From Allacma fusca (lineage: Eukaryota > Arthropoda > Collembola > Symphypleona > Sminthuridae), in the NCBI GenBank assembly GCA_947179485.1, contig OX359246.1, positions 30,070,001-30,134,000 on the forward strand: DNA of 64,000 nucleotides. The letters are read 5' to 3'. Positions 1 through 9,877 of the stretch are shown here, in pieces. The number at the start of each line of letters is the position of its first letter. The first letter of the stretch is position 1. Under the pieces are notes generated by a model. It worked only from the letters and a program-made list of their open reading frames with translations. It did no database searches and was not told the DNA's origin. The position numbers and the translations under genes are program-made.

Positions 1-501
1 AAACTTCAAAGTGCAAAGAAGAATCCTGGTTCTTCGAAAATCGAGGAGGAGGTCGAGGATGAGCGTGAGAACGTAAAGTTGATGGGAGGAGGAGGAGGAG
101 GCGTGGGAGCTGGGAAGACTACTACTGAGTCTCAGTCCCCTGAGGAAATTTGTGGAGAGGCCATATCTCAACAGCGAGCAGACAAAAGCAGAATTTTGGC
201 ATCCACACCCTCCACCACCACCTTACCACAGGCTGTAGAAAATACGACGGAGGAAAAAAACAGTGCAATAAAACATTGGCGTCCGATTGAATACCAAGCA
301 GCACAATTATTCAATAAATCAACGAAAGGGAAAGGTACGAACAGTGTAGTACGACTACGCCGTAAACGTAATATAGCAAGAGAGACAAAGAGGAAACAAA
401 GTAGTGTTGCTGTAGAGTGGCGGAAGGTGCGGAATTATCCGCAAAAAACTTTGCCCAAATCAAGGAAGGAGAGGAAAATTACAAGCATAAGAAGGCGCTA
501 A
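1..501 (+). CDS. 3' part of a lysine/arginine-rich protein, open at the window edge
   Basis: The frame is open from base 1 to the stop at 499-501, so at least 166 codons of a gene that starts upstream are present. A TTG at 79 is only an internal codon. What is visible is an acidic stretch (about residues 14-24), a glycine run, a Ser/Thr/Glu-rich low-complexity middle and a very basic C-terminal third with many Arg-Lys pairs. Such a tail suits a nucleic-acid-binding or nuclear protein, but no family is recognisable. It lies just upstream of, and codirectional with, the secreted-protein frame and the DNA polymerase, so it probably belongs to the same virus-like block. Some of the reading could be intron or untranslated sequence; absence of a stop over 166 codons is moderate evidence for coding. 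Confidence 0.45.
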   Translation, partial: KLQSAKKNPGSSKIEEEVEDERENVKLMGGGGGGVGAGKTTTESQSPEEICGEAISQQRADKSRILASTPSTTTLPQAVENTTEEKNSAIKHWRPIEYQAAQLFNKSTKGKGTNSVVRLRRKRNIARETKRKQSSVAVEWRKVRNYPQKTLPKSRKERKITSIRRR

Positions 502-576
502 GGCTTGGGATTTACTTTAGTATTCGCACATCTCTTGGCCAGTACAATACATACGCTGTGAATATTCTTTCGAGAA

Positions 577-1098
577 ATGAAGAAATTACACCGACTTTAC
601 TTTGTGCTCTGCCTCCAGTTTGTGTTTCCGTCTACCACCACCTTGGCTTCACGCACTTCGATCATCTCCCCATCATCGTCATCATCATCATCAGCCGTTT
701 CAAATAACAGTGGTGTAACTTTCGGGACAAAAAATTCGACTAGCTCCGTCGAAATTTCAGCTGAGGATTTAATTGTGAAAAACTATTTAAGCAGCCTGGC
801 TTCCAAAGCAGCCAATGAATTTATATTTGAAATACTTGAGAGTGAAAAATCTTTAGTAAAAACATTTCATTTGTTGCTTCATTGCCTTTCTCACGACGAC
901 CACGACTACTTGGGCGACGACGTCATTTTACACACTACACACCCCAAAGTCGAGGTTAATAACCTGGAAAGAAAAATTATTACTACATTGTGTGATTCCA
1001 AGCAGTGGCAAAAGAAGCAGGAGCAGTCAGAGCGATCCAAGTTTGAAGAGGTTGGAAATTGCTTGGAATTTACTAATAAAAGTAACGCACTACAATAA
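577..1098 (+). CDS. Small secreted or membrane-anchored protein with a serine tract
   Basis: This is a 173-residue frame starting at an ATG. The N-terminus has two lysines followed by a hydrophobic core (LYFVLCLQFVF), a convincing signal peptide of about 20-25 residues. A pure serine tract and an Asn/Ser/Thr-rich segment with N-glycosylation sequons (NNS, NST) follow, then a probably helical region of about 50 residues (LIVKNYLSSLASKAANEF) and a short His/Asp-rich segment. I recognise no family. A hydrophobic stretch encoded at 1185-1250 in another frame, followed by basic residues, might be its membrane anchor joined by splicing, but I found no clear donor/acceptor pair. The next gene downstream on the same strand is the DNA polymerase. 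Confidence 0.5.
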   Translation: MKKLHRLYFVLCLQFVFPSTTTLASRTSIISPSSSSSSSAVSNNSGVTFGTKNSTSSVEISAEDLIVKNYLSSLASKAANEFIFEILESEKSLVKTFHLLLHCLSHDDHDYLGDDVILHTTHPKVEVNNLERKIITTLCDSKQWQKKQEQSERSKFEEVGNCLEFTNKSNALQ

Positions 1099-1411
1099 TA
1101 ATAATTATTGTTATTTATTATTGCTATTACACAATTGTGAATGAAGCTTGCGTTTGAGTTTTAGTGAACCAACTGATATTACACAACATTATATTATAAT
1201 ATTTGCAGTGCTGTACATTTTGTGTGCCATGATGGCAATGCAAGTTGCGATAAAGTCGTTCTGGGTTTTACAAGAAAAACTTGTAGCACGACAATGCGAC
1301 GGGACAATGAGAAAACAGCGTCGGCGTACTACTCTGTGCGGAACTGCCGATGGCCATGACGAAATCGTCGATAACTTGTGATTTATTTGAAATTCGCGTT
1401 TCTTTTCCAAA
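1099..1411 (+). other. Interval before the polymerase, with one short hydrophobic frame
   Basis: AT-rich sequence begins the interval. A 77-codon frame at 1148-1381 has no upstream ATG but contains a clear membrane-like segment (HYIIIFAVLYILCAMM) followed by a basic tail with four consecutive basic residues. It may be a terminal exon of a membrane protein or chance. The 30 bases just before the polymerase ATG at 1412 are its probable leader. Confidence 0.25.
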
Positions 1412-4400
1412 ATGGCCGATGATGATGGTGACTTTTCTGGGACAGAGTACCCACGTGCAACTGTCTCCGGTAGATTTAATTACGTAAGTATGTTGTTTGA
1501 ATTATACCGTAGGCAGGCTAATTTATTTGTGAAGGCATTTTTATTAAAAAACTGTTACGATATTTTAAAATAATTATTTTCGTATTTTCTCTCGGGCGTA
1601 GGTTTTTCATTGCTCTGTGCCCAACTGCCCATTCTACTGCCGTAACAAAATTCCATATGACAGACATATTTTGGCGGAACATTTTTGCCCCTTGTGCCAG
1701 CTGTATTGCCTTGATATTCGAGTCCATGTATGTCGTAGTCGAGAAGAGACCAATCAAGTTGGGGATGGCGGAGAAGTAGAGGCGCCTCCGGCGGAGAATA
1801 TCGTCATCGCCTCCACATCCAGTGAGACTGCCGCAGAAACTCCACCTCCCCCTCCTCCTCAACAACAACAACAACGACTAGATTTGTCCGTCTTTAGAGA
1901 ATTCAGCAGGTCTCATCATGGAGCTATAATCTCGTATGTCCATCATTTTACAGCAGAAGATATTGTACATATTGATGACGTGTTTAGTAGGCTCTTTGAA
2001 CCCCTGAAAAAATTATTAGAACAACTAATCCGCTTACAAGGATCTTTGAGAATCTCCTTGAAATTGGGTGTGGAGCTTGAGCAGACTATTGTACAGGGTG
2101 AGGAGGTTATACGAACTAAACTCATCTTGTTTTTCTTCCAAAGTGAACATCATATACTGTTTACAACAGAAAACATTTCCAATGTAATTATGGCTTGCGC
2201 AGATGATATTGCAACCAAACAATCCGTTTTTATTCAAAATGGGAGCAATTTCCATGTAAAGTTAATTAAATCATTGGAGATTAAAGTTGCTGAGTATCGG
2301 CCACTGGAGTCAGTTCAAATTCGTGAGTACATAAAAATGCCGTTTAGGGCTCAGGGCATTATCAATTTTAAGACGAAAACAGAATGTTTCAAGGTATGTG
2401 TCACTGCCGGGCTTTTTTGGGACGAAGCAGTAGCGACCAACAAACTAATTCCAAAGCATAAGAAATATAACTTGAAAACCTGTAGGACATGGCGCCGGTA
2501 TTACTCAAAACTCGATTTTACCGGAGTGTGTACAGAGTGCCAAGATATCAGTGGGATTTATGAAAGAATCAGTCGGTTTGAAACTAATAACAAGGTGTGC
2601 GTTAACATTCTGTCGCACGAAAAAAATAAACGCGTGCTTGTCATACGTAGGAGCGCCTTCGCATACTCAAGAACGGTCAATTTATTTTTGATTAAACTAC
2701 CAGCGCCGCCAAATGGTGGTGGTGGTGGAGTAGAACATCGAGACAAGTTCCATTTTGTACTTGTAAATTCTATGGATAAATTTTTGGCCCGTTTAAGCCC
2801 AAGAAAATGTAATACTCGCGTTTGTAAAGAATGCCTACTCTATTTTAGTACGGAAAAACCCTTCCGCACCCACATCACTAACCAGTGCACACTGAATGCA
2901 GTCAATAATTTAATAAATATCGCAAATGGCAACCTTCCAACTGATTTTCAAAGCACCCGCTGTATAATAGATGAGCCCACAGAAAATATTCCACCAATCG
3001 GAGCAAAGCTAGAGTTTAGTCGATTTGATTTAACGTTGCCGTTCCCATTTGTCATATACGTTACGTTTCAGGGTGGCGAGGAAAAGAACAGAAAGGGCAA
3101 ACCGACGAATAAAGAAGACGCTGATTCCAGTGGTTTAAGGGCATTTTCATTTGTGATTGTTCGCCGAGATTCTATGGAACTCGGTGGTAATAAAATTACA
3201 AAAAACACACATGTTGTCGCTGTCGAGCATTACACGGCTGAAGACGGAACATGTGTGACGGAGCGCTTTTTTCAGCGAATGTTTTTTTGGGCCCAAAAAT
3301 TATTGACGGTCATTCGGAATACAAATTTATTTCGACAGCCGACGATGGACGAGCTAGTTGAATTCGAACGTATAAGTCATTGCCAGCTTTGCCAGTCCGC
3401 CTTTACAAATAAAAGTAAACTGAATAGTCAGTATAGTTATAAGATACCTTGGGATTATGAAAATTGGCAAGATGGGCTGACGACAATTTCCAATGAGGAA
3501 CAACAAATCATATTAGAAGGTGAAGATAAAAATAACTACCAGACCTGTTCAACAAAGCCTGTACTCCGGACACTGCATCACAACCATTTTGGCGAGGGAG
3601 GAAGAATTGAAGCCGTTATATGTCAGTACTGTAACTTGAAAATCCTATCAAAAACGTCCGTGCCAGTTATTTGTCATTCGACGCGTCCTCTGAATTTTAA
3701 GTCTATAATACATGGTCTAAGTTCCGGCCTATACAAGACGTCTGATATAAAAGTACTGGCGAAATCTCCAAGTGAAATTTTACAGATTGAAATAGCTTCT
3801 GATAATATGTATATTCCCAAGCTGGTTTCGGGGATGGACAATGGCCCAGGCGGTCAGTTTACAGGGCAGTCCCGAAAGGCAAAAATAAGAATCACTAATT
3901 CCATGAATTTTGTAAACGAACAAATATTCGAAAGTTTTTCTGCCAGTCTGGGGCTGGGGGAGTCTAGCTCAGCGATTATTTTGGAGGAATGCCTCAAGTC
4001 ATTTTTCCCTCGTGTCATTATCCCAACCGACAAGCTGCAGGCGACGACACAATTGATTTGTAAATTACCCTTGCTCGAAAATATCCTCGAACAGGATCTA
4101 CTGCTGCCACCGGACGTGGAAGAATCCACTCTTAACCCCCGTCGGCTCGTCAGTTTAAAGAGGAAATCGGAAAGGCGAGAATCGAGGCAAGACGAATTGA
4201 ATCACATTGACGATAAACAATTCCGTAGCTTTAATTTACTCTGCCAGATGTTCGAAATTAATGGACTGGCTAGCCTCGCGGAATTTTACAATTGTATCGA
4301 ATCCAGTATGCTTGCCTGCTTTTGGGAGACGTACAGGCAGAGCGCATATAATTCTTTTAAGCTAGACCCAACCGGAGTTCCCACCATATCAGCATATACA

Positions 4401-5969
4401 TTTCAGGCCTTTTTGTTCTACAGCAAAACTAAAATTGAAATGTGTAGAGACCCTACAATAGTCGGGCTAATTAAATCTAATATAAGGGGCGGAATTTGCT
4501 ATAATACGGCAAAAATAAAGCGAGCCAATAATCTATGGAATACCAAACATGGTGGCTTTGATCCCAGCTCTCCCCGGTCATTTCTCGCACACCTTGACGT
4601 TAACTCAATGTATCCATTCACGATGAAATCTTTCTATTTCCCCTCTGGCAATTATGAATGGATGGACAGGGTGGAGCTGAATGCCTTGATGTTTCCTCCC
4701 AGACAGCATTGGCGAGAAATTACCCTGGATGAGCCTTCACGAGACGTTGATTACATTCTCGAAGTCGACCTATTGTATCCTCCCGATTTACATAGTGATA
4801 CGGCAAGTCTGCCCTTAGGCTTTCAGCATTTAATACTTTCTTATTTTGTACGAGATGAGCAGCTGACCAGTGCTGGTAGTAATAGTGGTAGTAGTAGTAG
4901 CAGCAGGAGCAGGAGCAGCGAAGAATGCTTTCGTATTGCTTGGCAATCCGACAAGAAATTAATGGCAACATGTTTTGATAAAACCAAGTATCTGGTGCAC
5001 GGTAGACTGCTAAGATATTTTACCTCATTTGGCCTGAGAATTGGGAAAATTCACCGCGGAATTAAATTCCGGCAGACCAAATTATTTGAGTCCTACATTG
5101 ATTTTCTTCTACTGCAAAGAATGAATGCCCCGAATGAAATTGTAGGTAATTTGAACAAGGCATGCGCGAATAACTTGAGTGGCAAATTCGTGTCCTCAAA
5201 TAAATATTGGGACTCTACAGTATTTTGCAGTAGCAGAGCCCAATGCCATAAATTAACAACTTCGCCGCACTGCAAAGATTATAATGCTTTGACCCCGGAC
5301 TGTAGTGTCTTTAGCATGTCTCCTAAACGACTGAACAACAACAATGTTCAGTTAATCGGGTTTTCTATTTTAGAGCTGAGCAAACTTTTTCTTTACTACA
5401 CCTACTACCAGAAATGTAAAAATACATTTGATTGCGATTTACTATATGTGGATACAGACGGGTATTTTCTCGAAATATTTTGCGAGTCCGAGATACGGTT
5501 TCTGGCTACAATTGCTAGAAACCACACGAGTTTTGATTTTTCAAAGCTTCCGGAATCGCACCCGCTCTTTAAACTGTTTGGATCAAAGTACCCTAATTTA
5601 CGGTTGAGTGGCCGTCAAATTGCTGGGAGGTTAAAGGTGGAAAGTTTATGTATAGGAGAATTAATTGCCTTGCGGGCAAAAGAATACTCGGTGTCGACAT
5701 TTACTGCGGATGGCGGAAAAATTCAATGTGGTTCTGTTTCCAGAGCCGTAAGCAGTGGGTTTACTCATGATTCATATAGAAATGCCACGAGGAAACATCC
5801 GCCTGTCAAGTTAAATATGAGCTCGATTCACTGCGAAGGCAGTACCGTATATATTGGTTTAGAATGTATGACTGGGTTTAACTATTTAAATATTGTAAGA
5901 ATCTTTAGGGCTGAAAACGATTACAATTGTAGCATTCCATATGGATTTTGTGCTCCCGAAAAAAAGTAA
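1412..5969 (+). CDS. Protein-primed family-B DNA polymerase, Polinton/Maverick type, with N-terminal zinc finger
   Basis: The product is predicted to replicate linear DNA from a protein primer. Exon 1 is 1412-1483 (ATG to TAC, then GTAAGT); the intron is 1484-1601, ending CGTAG; exon 2 is 1602-5969. Together they give 1479 codons. Residues 25-70 hold paired Cys/His zinc-finger motifs. An exonuclease-like region starts near residue 503 (PFVIYVTFQ), with an HNH-like HHNHF and CQYC near 685, and RGGICYNTAKIKRANN near 986. Palm motifs follow: A, DVNSMYP (about 1025); B, KACANNLSGK (about 1210); C, YVDTDGYF (about 1307); then LRAKEYS near 1381. The order and spacing match DNA_pol_B_2. The canonical D-x-E of Exo I reads T-F-Q, so proofreading is probably lost. 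The polymerase aspartates in motifs A and C are present. The frame is intact. The left neighbours are small proteins; the Pif1 helicase converges on its 3' end. Confidence 0.93.
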
Positions 5970-6084
5970 CTGATATATTGCTGTGTATTACCAACAACCA
6001 AAAATTTATTTACAGACATTTGTGTGCATGACATTCATTTTGTCAATGTTATACTTGCTAAATATAATCGAAAAAAAAAATGGG

Positions 6085-6110
6085 AATAAATATTTATGGT
6101 GCATTTTATT
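6085..6110. terminator. Convergent poly(A) signals of polymerase and helicase genes
   Basis: AATAAA on the plus strand at 6085-6090 lies about 115 bases after the polymerase stop. TTTATT at 6105-6110 is AATAAA on the minus strand, 40 bases after the helicase stop at 6150. The signals are 14 bases apart, so the two transcripts should overlap tail to tail. Confidence 0.6.
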
Positions 6111-6149
6111 TTTTGAAAACCAAACACAATCAACACTCCAAACCTTTTT

Positions 6150-7940
6150 TCACTTCACTTTTGCATTCCTCGCCGTCCATAGCTTTCTTAGTCGAGTCAT
6201 TTCAAACTTTTGCAGTTTGGAAGCTTCACGAACCTCATCCGATCTGTTTGTTAGCCGGTCATCGGCGAGGTGGTCATCCGTGAACATTATTTGGTCCCAT
6301 CGTTGCACGCGAGACAAGCAAAGATAGTCCATCTTGGTCCATAGCTCTCGGACACCCAAATGAACTGCAAGCTTTGTAAGCGACAAGCCCTGGACTTTGT
6401 GCATTGTAGTAGCGTAGCCAATTTCCAAAGGAAAGGCTTTCACTTGAACATACTCCGTAGCAGTGTGGCAATATACAGTTTCGTCGTACTTGAAGATTGG
6501 AAAGCCCTGCCCCCGTAGAGTAGTGTATGTTGGACCACCATAGCCTACAATCTCTACAATGATACATTTCACTTTGCGTGCCGATAACAGGCCCTGGAAA
6601 TTGGCTGCAGGTGCGCCGTCGTCGTCCTCCTCCTCAAAGACGATGTCACGTACAAAGCCTCGTGAACCATTTGTCACCCCCAGCTCGGTAATTATATTTT
6701 TTGTAATAAACACTGGAGCCGATATCGCGAGATGTAACGGATGGATTCCATTCGAGATACTTATTATTTCGTTTTCTGGGAATTCTTGGCGCAATGTTCT
6801 CCTTTAAATAAAAACAAAATATTAATGGTTGTACAATATATAATAATTATTGTCGTCCCACTTCGACTATATTTCGTGATTTAATTTTGAAGCTATTCAT
6901 TCAAGAACAAGTAATAATTTTCGCCCGTACATATTATGAGCCCTCACATCCCGCTTCAGCGAGAATACGTGTAGAGCTCGCCGAAATCCTTCCTGTTCTT
7001 CCGCGGGTAAATTTGCTTGCTGTCTGGAACGAAGGTAATCAATGTCTTCGGGGAGTGTGCAGTCAAAGCGTAGTCGAACCAGAAAGCTGCGGAACATCCT
7101 CTGGTTTTCACAATCACCAAATTGCCGCTGTTGTTTTGTCAAGCGAAACACATCAGTTATGTTGCAGTATGCACGGGATGTCTCGTAAAAAGGATGGCGA
7201 TCCAATTGGTATGCTGGGTAGAAGACTGGATGGTCCGCAACAGTCAATGGCTATAAAGTTTATCAAAAAAAAAAGGTTTTTGCCACTCATAGAATTTTTT
7301 TTTACATCTTTAAATCAGCTGGGGAAATTTATTTGCTTACTTGCAAGGGATCACCACAGATCACTATAGACCTCGCAGCAAAGGGCTCATCCTTGAAGAA
7401 ATCGTCAGCAGAGCGCATTATCAAATCAATGGCATGTAGTAATCGCAGCGAAATCAAACTCATTTCATCGAGTATCAACCAACGCACTTTCCTAAATTCT
7501 GTAAGAACTGCTGGAGAATAGGCCGACCCATTTTTTATTTTTTCCAAAAATCCCTGCGTAAATTTAACTGGTAACTTGAAAGCACTGTGGATTGTTTGGA
7601 TTTTCAGTTGGAATGCTAAAGTACCAGTTAGTACGGCGAATTTAAAATCAAAACCAGGATCACTCCTTTTCTTTGTTTCCAATAAAAACTTAATGTGGGC
7701 CAATGTAGTTGTTTTACCAGTTCCAGGGGGAGAAACCAATATTATGCGCACCGGTGTTTCATACTGTTCGTCCTGGGGTGTGTTGAGACGAGTCTCTACT
7801 AATTTCACCAGTCGCTGTTGTTCCGGTGTGAGCTGATCAAAATTAATTTGGGGTGATGCAATTTCTGTTTGCAACCTGTTTTCAATGAATTGCTCTTTCC
7901 AAGTCTGGAGTAAATTTTTGTTTAAATTTTGATCAGCCAT
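6150..7940 (-). CDS. Pif1-like superfamily 1B DNA helicase, three exons
   Basis: The product is an ATP-dependent 5'-3' DNA helicase, likely working with the adjacent polymerase in replication or recombination. Exons on the minus strand are 7940-7341, 7250-6931 and 6801-6150, with GTAAGC and GTACGG donors and TATAG and AAAG acceptors. They sum to 523 codons with no frame break. Exon 1 starts at an ATG and carries a Q-like LTPEQQRLV, Walker A (GTGKTTT) and Walker B (LILDEMS). The exon 1/2 junction interrupts motif III just after GDPLQ. Exon 3 has the Pif1-typical NGSRGFV segment, motif V HKVQGLSL and motif VI YLCLSRVQRW. The length is about that of a Pif1 core without large accessory domains. 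It is transcribed towards the polymerase and away from the 256-residue gene, with which it shares a 395-base divergent promoter. The junction in exon 2 at 6931 is the least certain; an alternative GTGAGG donor lies close by. Confidence 0.92.
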
Positions 7941-8335
7941 GGTTGTGGTGGTGGTTGCAGTGATGCTCCTGCTGCTGCTGGTACACGATAATGCGCGTGT
8001 TTGTTACTAATTTCACTTTAAGTCCTACGTGCCTGTGTGTGTGTGTGTGTGTGTGCGCGTGAGCTACAGGTTGGGCAGGACGTTGCAAGGAAAAGAAATG
8101 CTTTCTCTGGGGGATGAAATATAGTGAGGTAGATAGAGAGCGTCTCGTGTTGACTATGTAGAATAAATTGCGGGAGGAATTTCCTCCCCACCTTCCAACG
8201 AGCAGAATAAATAAGCTTCACCAACCAAATTAAATTGCATTCATTTTACATCGCGACCAAGAAGAGCTTCCTTCTCTCACTCAAACTCAAAAGTAATTTT
8301 TGCCTTGCATCCAATTCACCAAAAATTTATTTCAA
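7941..8335. promoter_or_regulatory. Divergent promoter interval between helicase and putative SSB genes
   Basis: These 395 bases separate two genes that start in opposite directions. They contain a trinucleotide CTG/CCA-rich part next to the helicase ATG and a (TG)11 tract at about 8035-8056. No TATA box is obvious. A 68-codon minus-strand frame here is largely encoded by the repeat and is not called. Confidence 0.4.
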
Positions 8336-9417
8336 ATGGACAGTGATAGTGTTGTTCGTGGTAGTGAAGGAACACTGGAGCAAGACGCTCGAGAAAATTT
8401 GACCAGCATCAACCCCAACCACCAGGACAAGAACGCCATGTCGTCCAACTCCAAAGGTATGTGTATAATATGTAAATTTTTCTACTTTTATTTTATTTTA
8501 TTTTTCATTTTCGTCTAAACTTTTACTTACTTCCTCCGGGTTTTTTTTTTTTTGTTTTGTGCTCAATAGCTTGGGGTTCTCTTGAACCGGACTTGGGATC
8601 TACTCCAAAACACATTCGAAAGGTCAAACTGTACCGATACAACCCGAATGCTCCGCCGGTGGTAATTCCAAAGCCGACTGCAGCTGCATCGAAACTGACG
8701 CCAAATGATTCGGAATTTTGGGAGCAACCCGATGCCTTTGTGGTAAATACAATTTTGCTAAGTATACATTTTTTGCGTCTACAGTAAATTGCAATTCTTT
8801 ACATTATATTGCTTGTTTTGTGTATCAATTCATTAGCTGGACGAAAATCAGGAGTATTTCGCCAAAAAGGTTTACAACCAGAGTGCTCGAGCGACCTACT
8901 TACATATTGGCAAGAGGACTCCTCGTTCATGGCAACGCATCCGTTTCACGCAGTACGAGGCAACGAAAATTCGCCCGCTCATTGAAAAGGTCCTGGATCA
9001 AATTGAACGACATGAGCGGAGCAACAAAACCGAAGATGACCCACTTGAATTTTTTTCAGGAGATCCTGAACGTGCGTTTGAGTTTGACCCAAAAGGAGTG
9101 CCAGAATTTTGGGCACTTCCTGCCGACATTGAGACTCAAAATCTCAAGGTGAGGATCCAATTCAACAGACGGTCTGGATTTTTTGAGTTTGGATTCCTGA
9201 ATCCTGTGCCAGAAGAAACGGCCAGAAAGTTCAAAAATTGGGCAGTAAGAACAAACTTTTTTGTTTCTGTTAATTTTTTACTCTCGTGTCTTGGTCTCAT
9301 GTTGGCGATATAAATAATAGTGAATTTATTTTTTGCTTTGATTTACAGGGACCTGCCATGTGGTTCAACGCCGACCAAATGGTTGCAATTCTGAGTTTTA
9401 TTGACCAGCCAGAATAA
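8336..9417 (+). CDS. Putative ssDNA-binding protein with two PUR/PC4-like repeats, four exons
   Basis: Exons are 8336-8456, 8570-8742, 8837-9244 and 9349-9417; all introns are GT-AG (donors GTATGT, GTAAAT, GTAAGA) and the coding sum is exactly 257 codons including stop. The first 60 residues are polar; a Pro-rich basic segment follows (KVKLYRYNPN). Two segments then share one pattern, a beta-like strand, a gap, a second strand and an amphipathic helix: ATYLHIGKR to WQRIRFTQYEATKIRPLIEKV, and LKVRIQFNRRSGFFEFGF to AMWFNADQMVAILSFID. This resembles the PUR/PC4/Whirly class of ssDNA-binding folds. That is inference from shape, not a match I can prove. Between them is an acidic region. Position beside the helicase and polymerase fits a replication SSB. 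An AATAAA follows at 9464. Confidence 0.8.
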
Positions 9418-9877
9418 TTGTTTCCTTTGCGATAGGCTGAAGCCTGAAGATGGTGGTGACGAGAATAAAGGAAACTCGATTTTTACCAATCAAGAATTCA
9501 AATAAGGATGATGACGATAGTGGCGATGGTGGGTGTTAGCATTTGTGGTAATGGGCGTAAATTAAACATTATTTTATTTCACATTGTCATCATGAATGGG
9601 CTATGGGTATATTTGACGAATCTTACAAATAAAAGCTAGCAAATAATTGCTGAATATTTTGGTATATCCCCAAACCGTTTTATTTTCCCATAATTTCCAT
9701 CCATAGAATAATAACAGTAAGTAATATAATTTCCACAGCCAGTAATATTTAAATATATTTTTAGAGATGTTGATTCTGCATCCTAATTAAATAAAATGTA
9801 TATTCCAATCACCAAAAATTTCCACGAATGTACAATCCATATTAATCCATTTCCCTGTGCGAGAGAGAGAGAGAGAT
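9418..9877. other. Non-coding tail-to-tail interval
   Basis: These 460 AT-rich bases lie between the putative SSB gene and the converging RING-like gene. AATAAA at 9464-9469 is the probable poly(A) signal of the former. A (GA) run lies at 9861-9875. No credible reading frame was seen. Confidence 0.5.

Noticed and set aside
1617-1619. GTG at 1617 as polymerase start
   Set aside because: An upstream ATG exon with a perfect donor and an in-frame acceptor five codons earlier explains the N-terminus better.
1518-1874. 118-codon minus-strand frame opposite the polymerase 5' end
   Set aside because: It is antisense to the zinc-finger region and intron of the polymerase and has no motif.
6150-7940. 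Helitron interpretation of the Pif1 helicase
   Set aside because: No HUH Rep motif or Helitron-type ends were seen, and the neighbour is a protein-primed polymerase.
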